From positions 18,769,001 through 18,833,000 of the forward strand of contig NC_061779.1 in the NCBI RefSeq assembly GCF_022458985.1: a DNA stretch of 64,000 bases. Direction: 5' to 3'. The position numbers were made by a program, and so were the translations under genes. Shown piece by piece: positions 12,569 through 25,640 of this stretch; positions within the stretch are counted from its first letter, which is position 1; each line of letters opens with the position of its first letter. The notes beneath the pieces were generated by a model that saw only the letters and a program-made list of their open reading frames with translations, made no database searches and was not told where the DNA came from. This DNA is from Mugil cephalus (lineage: Eukaryota > Chordata > Actinopteri > Mugiliformes > Mugilidae).

Positions 12569-15461
12569 TATTTTTATATGAAAATCCTTTTTGAAATGCA
12601 TGCAGTTTGCACATTTTACAGGTGTAAAACAGTGTAACGTTCTTATAATTTGCAATTGAATTAACTTTAGTGCCTTACTTAAACTTGGTACCTTTTTTTG
12701 TAGCTTTAACCACCATACATTTTTAATTTCTCTAATTTATTTGGCATCAGTAGGACCTAAGAAGTATAAAAACTAAGCATCATCTTTCAAGAGGAAGTAG
12801 TAGTTTCCTCAAATGTGGACACTGGGATTATTTCATTATTTATAATTATGTCACCAATGTGTCACAAAATATAAAACTGAACATATCCGAGCAAAACTAG
12901 AATTGCGAACAACGAAGTCCCAGTGTCCTCAAACGAGTACTTGCCAGTTAGCGAGGTTGTAGCTCATTGCTATTAAAATTTGTTAAATTTGTGTGTCATA
13001 TCAAACTAGAAATGTTAATAAGTATAAATAAAAAAGTTTTAACCGTAGAATTAACCATAGGATCAAAAAACATAAGCAGCTTCTTTAGTTTATACTTTTT
13101 TTTTCAAAACTTTATTTATTGAGTTTTTTCCTTTTCTCAACAATGATGCACAATGAACACAACAGGCATACAGACATAAATCCCTTTCCCTCCCTCTCAT
13201 AACCAACAGTCCTCTCGGAGTAAAACAAATCAGTAAAAAACAAATAGAAAATTATTAAAGAATAATATACATAATTAAAAATAATATATTAAATAATAGT
13301 ACTAATAATAAGACTTTTGTTTATACTTATTAGTTAGTAGAGTGAGAATAATGACATAATGAATAATGATTTGTAGCCTATAACTACACTCTATCCTTAT
13401 CTTTTCCATCATTACATCTTGACCGACTGACAGGCAGGTATGAGCTTTCCTTCCTTCAGCACTTGAACCCAAGGAAATGTGGTTGAAGCTACCGAGGAAA
13501 TAAAATGAAGGTCCAGTCCTCATACGCTTCCTTGACTGAATTCCCATTCATAATGTAATGAACAGACTGTGTTTTCATGTGCATTCACAGCATATCGTGT
13601 TGCTCCTCCAGAGCTCAATATGCACATTTGAACATTTTTACAAATAAACATGGCTTCCGCAGAGCATTCATAACAAACTTCCCCTCGTTTTGTTATTCAG
13701 CAAGAGTGGGCCTTATTACAGCACCATTATCCCATTAGCAAGCCTCTGGACTGGGTTCGCTCGCTGTGGATGAAAGAGAAATATTAAAGCGCTCATGAAT
13801 AGAGCTGCCACGTTTTTAAGCGCCTGCGAGCCAGCCCAATGATACCCTTTACTCAAGGAATAAGCAGGGGAATGAAGAAATGCCCCATATAATGAATGTA
13901 TTGAAATTGTCTGGAATAATGAGCCTTTTGATGGAGGGGTATTCACCATCATTTGTTGTCAGCTGTGGCACCTCAGACACAAGGCACTATTTGCAGATAT
14001 CATCATTTCATTCAACCTGTCTATTCATATTCAGTAGACCCGGGAGGCGAAAAGAGCAGGGAACACGTGTATGAAGTAGAATATGCAGGAGCTCCATTGT
14101 CTAAGAGGCAAATCTTTCCAAATGCATTGTCTGTCAAATTACTACGGTATCAGAATGTAATGAGACAGATAGGCAGTTCAATAAAGCCTGGACAATAAAC
14201 AAGTCACATCTGACATCCAGGTAGGTCTGCTTGAGTAAATATGGTAATATGAAGGCTTTCATAATCCCAGGCCTGCACCACATCAAACTCTCACTTTCTT
14301 TTATATCTGTGCGCATTCAGAGAGTCACACATCAGATAAAATGAACCGAGCAGAGCAGTGCAATGGCCTATAAACTGAGTGGTAATGATTTGAAAGGCAG
14401 CCCTGATGATTCTGCTGTGAGACTCGAAGATGGGCCGCACCTCTCCATCCCTGCGAAGCCCGAAGAAATTCAAGCAGCTAATGAAAATGAATGGCCAGCT
14501 CCATTCGACCTGATTGTCAGAGCTGATTTCATCAATACATCTAATAAAGGAGTCGCACCTCGTAGTGGGACAAAAGGGACCCATAATACAGAAACAGAGA
14601 AAGAGTTTTTAAGTTATCTGCAGCACTGTGCTCCTGCTGTAGACTCAGAATATGAGTTTAGTAAAACGCATTTGGATTTAATTATGGGGTGGGTATTAAC
14701 TGGTACAGAGAACAAATACATCACACCAGTGGTGATTTTGGCTTGGAAATTCTGGTGGGGCCATGCAGGAAAATCTTATAATGCAATCTAGAAATACCAT
14801 AATCGATACCCTCACAAAAAACACTGTAGCAAATGAGGGAATGGACCATAGCACCTGTCAACAAACAGGTGATGACAACATTGGGCCTGACGAAAACAAT
14901 TTCTGCTGAATAACACCATCACACAAACAATGCCAATTTGATGATATATATTAACATATCAATAGCACCACTAAACGACAGTGTTAAAGATCTCACTAGA
15001 TCAAATACTCAAGATCAAAACGTGACAACAATAAAAACACAACGCACCACTCATGGCGTGAACGGCGCACACCCAGTACACAGCAATCAATACACAAAGT
15101 CACCACACATAATAAACCACAGCCAAAAAATTTCAGCTCCACAGATGGGTGAAAAGCTCCATGATCCCCCACACAGACCCACACACGTAATGCCAGCTAC
15201 ACATTACGCAAATTCCATTATAATTCAAAAAATAGGTAAACTACATTATCAGTTCCATTTAGATCAAAAATAAATTAAGTTCCTGGTTAACCAAGTTTCC
15301 CTCTTAAACAAGTGGTAAACTCGTTTATTCAAACGTGAATTAGCTACTGGTATGTTATGATACTACGTTAGCCTAGCTAGTGAGACATGTGGCGAATTTC
15401 AGGCCATTGTCAACCCATTGTTGGTGCTCTGACTATAATGAGAAAAAAAAAAGAAACTGTT

Positions 15462-15482
15462 TGTACTTTCTTGTATAAATCA
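15462..15482 (+). repeat. 21-nt direct repeat, copy 1
   Basis: Exactly identical to 19279-19299; similarity continues a few bases (ACAAT) with one change. Probably ends of a related, unnamed transposon. Confidence 0.6.
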
Positions 15483-16007
15483 TAACAATCCTGTGGTTTT
15501 AACTTGTGTTACTGTTACCTTCATATGTATTCCTTCTACCATGACCAAATTCAAACTAATTCACTAAGCCCAAATGATTTGACTGGCCCAGGAGCATGCT
15601 GGAGCTTACTCAGTTCCCAAGAGAGTGACTCTAAACCGACTTCCCAACACAAAAGGTTTCTGCACGTTGAGGTTGGTCTGGCTTCCAGGCTAGCACTGTG
15701 GTCCTCTACTGTTTACAGAACAGAGAAGCAGATGGTTGCAGAGCAGCCAGAGTGGCTTCAGTTATGAAGGATGCTTCAAATTTCCCAATTTTACCATTAA
15801 AATTTTCTGCCTCACCTAATTTCATCTCTGAGCTGCCGTAAAACCATGGCCATTATCTGTTAATTGCCTTTTTATTATTTTAAATCTAGAAGCAAACCTT
15901 AATAAATATTCATTAGAATATTCATTAACATGTCTATTACAGAATAGTCCAACCTCAGATGTGTTACAACTGGAGGGTTTGCAGCAGAAGCAGCCTTCAT
16001 GCTTGTG

Positions 16008-16192
16008 AGGTGGTGGTTGGCACTGATGCCTCACAATAAGAAGGTTCCATGTCTGTGTGGAGTTTGCGTGTTCTCCCTGTGTTTGCGTGGGTTTTCTCCA
16101 GGTACCCCGGCTTCCTCCCACTGTTCAAAGACATGCTCGCTAGGTTCACTGGTGATTCTAAATTGGCCATATGTGTGCATGTGAGTAGTGAG
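16008..16192 (+). mobile_element. V-SINE, tRNA-like head plus central domain
   Basis: A degenerate tRNA-derived head (TGGTTGGCACTGATGCCTCA, then CAATAAGAAGGTTCC) is followed by the V-SINE/DANA central domain GTGTGGAGTTTGCGTGTTCT ... GGTACCCCGGCTTCCTCCCA ... AAAGACATGC. The box B part of the head is deleted and the 3' tail is missing. Confidence 0.8.
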
Positions 16193-16194
16193 GC

Positions 16195-19100
16195 AAACTC
16201 ATAGGTTTCAATCACAATCTAAATACAAACTGTGGATTGGTTTTGTTGAAGCTCGTTCCCTGAACTAAATGGATTTACCATTGTTTCATTGCTCAAAGGA
16301 GTAATAGAGTCCTATCTGCTGTTCTCATGTGTCAGCCTAGCCAGAGGCAAACCATTTAAACGATTATGGATCACCTCACATGTGGTCTCAGTGATCAATT
16401 AGTGTGATCCAATAATAATATGGCTGGAACTAATTTCATAATGGATTCATTACCGCTGTTGTGGTGACAAAATTAAATGCCTTGATTGACCCAACCAACT
16501 GTCAAAAACCTAAGCTAAATTCAGTAGCCTATTATACTACTAAGGCAAGAGAAAAGGCAGCATATTTTCATGCTTGAAAGGCTTGAGGAAGAATATCTAA
16601 ACCATTTCCACGCTTTACACTTTTCTTGATGATTTGATTTATAGTTATTTCAGGGCTGCAACGAGCCGTCGATGAACATCGGTGGCTTCAGTTAAATAAA
16701 TATGTAGACTTATGTGGAATACAAAGACGTAGCAACTCCCGCAGCTGCAAGGAATGCCAGAAAATGACCAAAAGAGCCTGAGGAGAGGCCCGGTAAGTTT
16801 TACACTTTAAAAAATATGAAAGAACCCATCATTGTAAAACAGTCACTAAGCACAAGCAGTAGATTCTGCTTTCTAGTGGATTTGCAAATTGTATGTACAT
16901 TATCTTTGAAACTAAATAATGCAACTTTCCTTCAACATTCCCTTTGCTGAAAAAGACTAAAATAGGTAAATCTTAACATTTGTAGGATGTATGAAATTGG
17001 TCAAAGTTTGAAACATGTTCTTCATTCATAGATATCATGTTAAAATATATCATTATGATTAGGTTTAATATGGGAAGTGATATAAATGTATTACTTAGAG
17101 TTCAAGGATCAAACTAGGCTACTATTCAGAAAAGAGCAGATTAATAAAATAATAACCTTTAGACTGCTCGTCTAATCTAAATAATAACCTATACATAAAA
17201 CGACTGAAAACAATATACTTGTAGTAGCCCAAGGCACAAGGCTTTTTTTTATTGTTGGAACACGATCATGAAATCCACAGACCATGGACGGTCCTGTCAC
17301 AATTTGCCATTTAGCAGATATTGTTCCCACATTTTGGATACATGTCTCAGACTGTTAGGCCACATAATTATTGTATGACTGGTCTCGAATGAAGACAAAT
17401 CCTTAACCGCAGCAGTACCAATGCCATGCTCATGCCCATAATGATATCCGGTTCCTCATTATGTTAAATAGAGACAACTATGTTGTCAAACTGCCAGAAT
17501 TGGTAGCTCTGTGTTTTTCTGACCAAATCAGAATTCACTTAACAGGTAACCATGGGAACGAGAGTTACTGTGAGGTAAACTTTCTATCATTAGTCATGAA
17601 TTCAGTGAAAATGTGAAATGTTGAAAAGGATGCTAAATCTCTATTTCTGTCAATTATAACGCTGAATTCAGAATGTATGTAGTATATATGTAATTTATTC
17701 TTTATGATTCCAGTTACATTAATAGTTCCTAAAATTCTGAATGACTGTATTTTTGATTAATAATTAAAAACATGGCTGTAGTTCATCCTCAGTGTTGAGA
17801 TTTAAGTGATCAGATATAAAAATTAAACACTGAGACAGAGCTAGGCAATAAACAGATTTAATAAATTCATTTGATTCTGTGTTTTTTTATGCAAATCATT
17901 TTTTCGTTTAATCCTTCCCTCTTTCCCTCTTTAACTTCTTATGTAACCCTTGGGCTCAAGTTCAAAGTGGGATGTTGAGCTGTCAGACCTCGAACCACGG
18001 TTCTCTGCAAAGTCTGTTTACAAGCCTTTGCAACTAAAGGCAGTGGCGCATCCAGTTTATTTATGCAGTTCATTTCATCATCTCAAACAGAAGCATACAG
18101 CCCAAAAAGGTTTTCTCTACCAGATGATGCAAAAGGCCCCGACATAACACATGGACTCGCTAAAAAGCACCAAACGTTAGCCAACGACATTTGCTAATTA
18201 TACCCCACATCACAAGAAAGGGTGGAAGCCTGGTGGTAAGCTATTCATGAAGCATATTGCTAAATTTTGAACTTTGGATCTTTGGATCCCAGGTATGTGC
18301 TCTACAGTATCATATTCTTTGATTCAGCTGCATTGCTTTTCACTGGTGATCCCATTGAGAAGAGTGTTCTGTAAAGACCTTTTCTTCAGCAGGGTTTTTA
18401 CTTGTCACAGGAGAGAAGGCACAGGTGTGTCAATGGTGGGTAAGTTATAAGAGCCTGCCTCTCATTAACCTTCGAGCGAAGGCAACAATGGATCCCATGA
18501 TCTCTGAAGCACCCAGTTAATCCAGAATACATTTTGTGTACTTGGTATGAAACAAAAGACTAAGACCAAAAATAAAGTGTGCACACTGCAACCAACCAGT
18601 AACAGAATATTCTCATACTTCTTCCCTTTCTGAGTTCCTATAGATGTGGTGGAATTCCCCTTCCTCCCATCCATATCTTGTGTTCACTCGGATCCAATTG
18701 GCTATTTAGCAGGAAGGTTACTTGGGGGCAACAGTGCTCCCAAACGTACGTATCTCTCAGTGCTGCTGCTGACCTAGAGAGAATGCAAAATGGACAGCAA
18801 GCTGTGGAAGCTGATACACATAGCCTGGAATTCAGCCTGAACTTCCCATGTCCACAAAATGCTTTTTGAGAAAAGTTGAGTCACTCTGTTGGGAACTGAT
18901 TATGATAAATATGGTAAAGATCTGCCAGGCCAATCAAAATGTCTGGGTGGGTTTTAGGTGGTGACGGACAGAAAAGTAACAGCAGTGTAGTCAGGAACAT
19001 CATCAAACCACTGTTAAGTTGTCCACAATGAAATGGCTCTAGTGGGTTGTTGGGCTACCCAGGAACACTAAGATGTATAGTTTACAGACAATGATATGAA

Positions 19101-22100
19101 ACCAAAGGTGTGTATAAAAGTGACCTCATGAGACGGAATTGGGACAGCAATATCTGTCATGTCACCTTAAATTTCCTACATCGAGCTGTTCAACAAATGT
19201 TTCTTTTGAGACTTCCAAGCCTGGGTTTACATGGTCACTAGACTGCCATCATGACGGGCCGTTCATTGTGTTAATATGTGTACTTTCTTGTATAAATCAC
19301 CACAATTAAATTGTCTTCTGGTGCCAATAAACAAAAGCAGAACAAGGGAAACAATGAGACGTCATTAAAAGAATGCAAGAAACAAACTCAGATGGTGGAA
19401 GCTGATGAGGAAATTGGGATTATGAAATATGAACAGTTCTTATGATCATGCAAAATGATGGTGGTCTCCGATTATGTCGTAGTTTTGACAGGTCTACTTG
19501 AAGAAGGAATTAATCAGAAAAATAAATGTCAATCACAACCTTTTAAACCGGACACTTTATTGAAATAACTGTGAAACTATTCATATTCTAAAACTAAAAA
19601 TATAAAACAATTTGTTTAGAAGCTGCTTAACGCAGTTTCTTTCTTCAAATCCAGTAAAATAATCATTGAATATTTAGCCCGTTGCCATGTTGTGAGTTAA
19701 TTAGACAAGCACTTCAGCAGTAGAGGAAATCAATTTCCCCCATATTGTGAACAGTAATTACCCTTAGATAAGCTTATACTCCCTAGAGTTTAACAGACAT
19801 AGAATCACAACAACACATAGGTCACAAAGGTTAAAGAAGGGTAATTAACTTGAATGACCAGTACCTTAACTCACAACACATTCACAGCTGAGACAGGAAT
19901 AGTTATTTGATGGAGCGACATTAGCAGAAAATGAAAGAAAACTGTACTCAATGGACGGAGTGACGATCAAATATTAAAATGCCGTAAATACAAACAGGAT
20001 TTGGGTGTTTTCCTGTGACTCTGAGCCCTTTGAATAAATTAGTGTGTCTGAGCTCATCACACAGCAGTTCATCTCAGCAGTAAGTCGTCTGTCTTCCTCA
20101 TCCACGTGTAACAGTCACCCAGTATTTTCTGTCTTCAGCAGCTCACCAAAGCAGCTTCACCAAGGGCCAGTGAGTGGCCACAAATTTAGAGGAAAGCATT
20201 TGCAGAGAGAGACTGCACTTTCATCTTGCCAGGCGGTAGGCAGTAAATTTAACTCCCATATTATCCAGCACAGCAGAAATGTCTTTATATAAATATATAC
20301 TTTCTTACTTCATCACATTTTTCTTTTTTTTTAAATCACTGACTTATCCTTTTGTCCTCTGGTCACCAAAGACTTGTTGCTGATTCTGGCTTTTTTTGCT
20401 GTTTGTTGGCTTTGTCTCAGATGTGACTGATTTGAGTTGTTCCTGGTTTCAAGGGTAACATAAAGAGAAAATATTAGATGGGCAGGTGAATACACTTTTG
20501 AAGTAAGGCTGGGAAAAAGAAAAAGGGCCTAAAAATAAAATCAGATTTTTTATTTTTTTATTTTTTTTACAACGAACTATAAATCAAGCCCCATGGGCAA
20601 TTAGCTCACTTTTGTGGTCCTCGGAGAAGTGGGATGGACACTTCACAGACCCCAGCCGTTGCTGATTAAGTGCACAGTGAAACTCATGTAGGGCTGCATT
20701 GTGCTGCTGGACCATGGTCTGTTTTGGTCAGTGATGCCAGATACACCTGACGTTTTCCAGCTCAAACCCTGTTTAAGAACCTGTCAAAAGAAAACTGATA
20801 TTTTCTTTACTACTAGCCATGATAGTAGTGAGGTCTACACGGTCTATACAGAACACTCATCAATGGGATCGCCAGTGATCATCTCCTTATTTGGACATTA
20901 GGCCTTGATCCTTGGACTATAGCTCAATACTTAAATGATAAAACCCTAAGGGAAAGGAAAGATGTTTAAGCTTATCCCTATGAAAAAGTATCTCTCCATC
21001 TATATATCCTGCGGAGCAATAATACTCATGTATGGTTTATACCACCATGTCAGTTTGACGGTGTAGCTATGGCATCAGCCCAGAGCCCCAAGATTTGAGT
21101 CACAACTGTTGAATGTGAAACAGAAAGTAAAAGCAAAATTTAACCAGACTGGCAAAAAAGACACGACACCTACTAGAGTTTGGGGGGCAATTTTACATAT
21201 CGAACCAAAATGAGCCTTCAAAGTCACCCGAGTTATGTGAAATAAGGTCACATCGCCTTGTAATGTTTAAACACTTGTGGACACTGACCATTAATATGTT
21301 CTTACAAATACAGCTAAATGTCATCATTTGCATCATTTGAGTTTTAATGACTGTGGGGACAACTATGTCTAAAATAGATGTTGAGTTAATGGTTTTGTTA
21401 AACTGAGGAGTCTCAGTAGGAGACCAACCATTGTCCCACTGTGTGGTCTGTAGGCATCAATGCGATTCTGAGTGGAATTAGTTCATATTTTTATAGCCTT
21501 TTATAGCCTTTTTCTCATGGACTTTTACATGTGCCAGTAAATATTGTACGGCTGGAAGAAACGAGGGGGTTCAATAAGTCATCACACAAGAAGCAACATT
21601 AAAATTTCAGAGGTCCATTTTAAATCTGATTAAACTCCGGTGATAAAAGTATCATTCACTCGCTAGCTTTCTTTGTCATCCATTTGTAATATGAGCCGCA
21701 GAATTTCCCCGTAGCTCGGTACTATTCATTGCCAAGGGCGTCAGTTGAGTGTTAAATGTTGTAGAGAAGGCAGCTGAGCTCCCACTTTATTATACTCAAG
21801 CTCTGCATGCTGTAGCTTTTTATTTTTTTCCCCCAAAAGTGCCATTTGATCCCAGCTTCATTGTTTTATGCACACTCTCCCCAGATATTCCACGCAGCCA
21901 TTAAACGGTTCTGTGTTTAATAAGTCAGTTTTGTCTCCTGTTGAAATTTTTTAAAATTCATTCACCACGCTTCTATCCCCATTGGAGCATGACTGGAAGA
22001 AAGCAATGCTGAGAGTACAGTGGTAGCACAAAAGGTTTTCTAGCTGGGAGGCATTTGTACAGAGATAACCATTTTTCCCATCTCTTCTGTGAATTTTTCA

Positions 22101-22430
22101 CTGTTGCTTAATACATCTACGAGTGAAAAGGGCATTTTGGGAGAGCTTAATGGTTGACTTGGTTTCCGCTGCGAGGCAGAGTTTTTATTGATTGATAGTG
22201 GGCTAAATAGATGGGAAGGGGGGAAGGGTCTCATTGTAGCAAAATATTTGTTATTTAAGTCTAAGGCGTTTGAGTTCAGGACAAAAAAATACTATTTACT
22301 TCATCTTGAAGTAACAAGCAGATCTGACCAAACTAAATAAAAGGAAATTAAAGATTTGATGTTGGATCTGCTCAGATTTGCAGACACATCTAGACACATA
22401 TAGAGAACGACAAGGTGGCCTAATTTAGGG
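16195..22430. other. Intergenic, no gene recognised
   Basis: AT-rich sequence; a T-rich tract lies at 20547-20570. I see no recognisable exon. Unnamed TE remnants are likely around 17250-19400, judging from the shared 21-mer and short tandem duplications. Confidence 0.35.
19279..19299 (+). repeat. 21-nt direct repeat, copy 2
   Basis: Exact second copy of 15462-15482, 3.8 kb downstream. Confidence 0.6.
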
Positions 22431-22439
22431 AGGTCCACA

Positions 22440-22900
22440 CTCTCAAGAACTCTCAACAAATCTGTAGCAAGGATAGTGGAAACAGGAAGGAAAGGAAACA
22501 GACTTAAGGAACAAGAAGATATCTAGGAGTACCATCAGCTGTGAGGAGAAGGAAAGAGTTACCAGCTTCAAATTTGTTGGGGTCCATATCTCGGAAGATC
22601 TCACCTGGAGCCTGGATATTTCACAGCCCATAAAAAAGATCCCGGGGGCGCCCAAACTGCTGTTGATGAACTTTCACCGGCGCACCGCTGAGACCGCACT
22701 GACATACGGCGTGGTGCTCCAGCTGCACTTCCACAGTCGGGAAGAACCTGCAGCAAGTCATTAAAACAGCAGAATGGGTCATTAGATCTCCGCCACGCAA
22801 GCTAGTGGTCGCCCACTCAATCCACTCAATCCCCACCTTTCCTTCAGGCAGACAGTGAACAAACCCAAGCACGGATGAAAAAACTAAATAAAAGTCCTAA
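22440..22900 (+). pseudogene. Decayed LINE reverse-transcriptase C-terminal part (L2/Rex1-type)
   Basis: Frame from about 22547 reads VTSFKFVGVHISEDLTW..., the segment that follows the polymerase domain in fish L2/Rex1-group ORF2. After a frameshift near 22740 it continues LQQVIKTAEWVIRSPP, the matching downstream block, and ends FPSGRQ before a stop near 22855. About 100 codons remain, with at least one frameshift and a missing piece, so it is inactive and 5'-truncated. Confidence 0.75.
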
Positions 22901-23217
22901 GGCAGCGGAGTGCCTTCTGAAGCTCATAAGAACACCAGAGGGCAATATTCTCTGTTCTCACAACTGAACTATTCGGGGAGTAACTATTATGAACAGGAAT
23001 CAAAACTACTTGTTAACAGGCAAGGCAAGGAACTGCTTGGAGGTTCCCTCGACGGGTGACAAGAGACCTCCCTAAAAAGTAGTCTTAGTGAAGTAGTTAA
23101 GTGCGTCAATGTCACCTAATTTAGACTGTAAAGATGGTATCTCTGGGAGTGAAGATAGAAAGAAAGACAAGAAAGAGAAAATAGACTCTATCATCACCTC
23201 TGCTGCGGAACTAAGTT

Positions 23218-23300
23218 CACCAGTTAACCTAATGGACACGTCTTTGGAGGGTGGGAGGAAGCCGGAGTACCAGGAGAGAACCCACGTAGGGACAGGGTCC
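23218..23300 (-). mobile_element. V-SINE central-domain fragment
   Basis: Reverse complement of the same central domain as 16045-16175: GTTAACCTAATGGACACGTC, TTTGGAGGGTGGGAGGAAGC, CGGAGTACCAGGAGAGAACC. Head and tail are absent. Confidence 0.8.
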
Positions 23301-25270
23301 TTTTCCTGCAGTTCACACCAACTATTGTGATCAGTGTTGGAACTGCTCTCCAATAGTCCAGATACAGAAGTCAGTCGGGTCCGAATTTTTTAATTTCACC
23401 TATTTTTGTTTGTCCTTTGATGGATGTGCCATCCATATAAGGTGATTTCGCACAGAAAAGATTATACCTGGTGATGTTTAATACATTCTTGTAAATAAAT
23501 CCCACGAAAAGGCCATGACAGCAACAGTGAATTGCTTTTTAGAGAGTGTTGTCTGCGTTCTCAAAGCAGTTTCTCTTTCACAGACCTGATGCACAACAGC
23601 TGAGGAGAATTCTATTTAACAGCAATGCACATTGTTGTAACAGACTGCAGGCGTGGCCCGGAACCAAAACAGACAGGGATGGTGTTTCTTATTTGAATTT
23701 TCTGAATAATGGAGGAATATGTGGGGAGGATTTCTCTTGGGGCAACCAACCAACCAACACCTGAATAATAATGACACAGCCTGACAGTTGAGAGGAGTGG
23801 TTTCTGTAACGCGACACTGTCACAAAAGAGACAAAGGTATTTTAGGTTAAGGCGATTGTACCTTTAAGTTGCTGTGGTAAACTCCCTCAGGGCAACAGAA
23901 TAAATGTGTTTTTGTTTCTCCCTTCACAGCAAAATTCCACAAATTGAGTAGACAAATACACACAAGTGGATGCACATAAATTGTATCTCCCCTCTTTAAG
24001 TGTGCATTCGTGAGTCATTTGCGGCCTCATGAATAATTCAAGTGTTAAAGAGAAAAATAAAAAATAAAATCCAAATGCAATATGGGAAAGAAATATATGT
24101 CACACAAGGTTTAATGTAATAATGAAGACTCCGCTGTTAATTATCGTCCAGCTGTGTTTGTTACCGGCTTCGTTTCACCCACGTGCTCTTGCCATTCCAC
24201 TCCTTTAGCCTGGCTGATGGAAAGAACAATCACTTTGCATGAGCTGAATCATTGCTCTTAACTTGCGTGGGGCTCCATTACGACTATCACTTGGAGTCAG
24301 GGAACTATCACAACAATGTGCAGCACAAGATTAAATGGAACACTGCTTTTTGTAGACAGGCTATATAAATACCGGACCATATAATTATGATTTGAAGAAG
24401 GCATCTCCATGAAATGTTAATTCGATTAAGAATTTGGATAGAGCCTTGAGTGGCTGGAGATGAATGTAAGATGAATTGGACCTGTGGCTGCCACTAAGGG
24501 CGGCGCATGCTGATTTTAATTTGATCAAAAGCACGAGGGTGTTAAATAGATCGTCCTGCTGAGCTGCTACATTCCCATCTCTTTGAATTTATACATTTTC
24601 TAATGGAATTAAAGGAAAGTTCAGCAGCGTGAAAGGTTGTGCAAAGTGGTAGCATGAAGCCAAGCGCTGCTTTTATTGCTTTCTGCTCTGGTGCTCAGAA
24701 GTACAGTTCATCAGAAAGCAGAGCAGGAAAGACTGCAGTGGGTGGGGGGGGGGGGGGGGGAGCAGGCTGCTACGTTATGCATAATCAGTGAGAGCGTCGT
24801 TGCTTTGTGTCGGCTGAGAAGCCAATCACATTCCAGCCTGACTCATGGAAGTCAGTGTTTACAGTGTTTATTTGTTTCATAAAGGCTCTGCCAGGTGTTT
24901 TCTCATGACTTTTCACCAACAGCCTCATTCATATCCATTATAATCGTGCAGCTCAACAAGGATTTTTTGCAGACTCTCAAACTGTACAGTATTCACAAGC
25001 TCCGGAGGTCAGCTGTTTACTCCTCATTTCAATGCAAACAGCAGCACCTCATCCTCATAACACAGAAAATGACTGTGTGTACTCTCGTCAGCTTTACACA
25101 AATAAACCACCACGCAGTGCTGTCACTGAGGGCGCTTTGCTGAATGCACTGAAAGCTAATTGACAAATGTTTCTTCTGCTCCAAGAATCTGTGTGCTGAA
25201 GTGTCACATTGCTGGTGTGATCTTGGGTGATTTCGCTAAGAGCCATGTTATATGATAACATTTTTCATTA
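23300..25270. other. Intergenic with CNE-like block at 24100-24620
   Basis: No gene recognised. The 24100-24620 stretch lacks repeats and holds many TTAATT, CATTA and CAATCA sites, as enhancer-type conserved elements do. This is inference only. Confidence 0.3.
24744..24760. repeat. G17 homopolymer
   Basis: Seventeen consecutive G after GGT. Assembly and length errors are likely here. Confidence 0.9.
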
Positions 25271-25276
25271 CGTATG

Positions 25277-25640
25277 TACACCGATCAGCCATAAAATTAC
25301 GACCATTATGATAGGTGCAGTAAATAACATTGACCATCTTGTGACAATTCAGTGTTCTGTTGGGAGACTTTTGGACCTGGTATTCACATGGATGTTACTT
25401 AGACATGCACCACCTGCCTAGACCAGACCAGACACCCCCACCCCATAGCAATGACACCCCAGGTGTGGACCTGGACTCCAAATTCACTAGATCCAAAACT
25501 CATCAAGTATCTGTGGGATGCACTGGAACAAACCTGATCCACAGAGGCCCCTCCCCTCAACCCATAGGACCCAAAACTCTCCAACAACATCCTGTTACCA
25601 GACACCACAGGACACAATCAGAAGACCCATGTCCATGTAC
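25277..25640 (+). mobile_element. Internally deleted Tc1-like transposon
   Basis: The 5' terminal repeat ACACCGATCAGCCATAAAAT is present. The transposase middle is lost, and the sequence resumes at the ATGGATGTTACTTAGACATG block and runs to the 3' coding end (CACCACAGGACACAATCAGA). The catalytic-domain codons are disrupted by stops. The central CTAGACCAGACCAGAC segment is shared with the copies at 43228 and 52240. Confidence 0.75.

Larger units (their letters stand above)
11173..15990. other. Intergenic with CNE-like blocks, no gene recognised
   Basis: The 11950-12520 and 13560-14790 stretches are non-repetitive and rich in TAAT/ATTA and CATTA sites. The latter also has a 142-codon open frame at 14363-14791, unsupported by splice signals or family resemblance. 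A T-rich stretch with CAAAACTTTATTTATTGAG at 13095-13120 may be an old LINE end. Confidence 0.3.

Noticed and set aside
14938..15273. 111-codon frame
   Set aside because: Composition-driven (CA-rich), with no start context, splice sites or family.
15999..16215. Short proteins on both strands
   Set aside because: Translation of a V-SINE central domain, which often gives such frames.
22932..22946. CTCF-like ACACCAGAGGGCAAT
   Set aside because: Two mismatches to the core, and adjacent to decayed LINE sequence.
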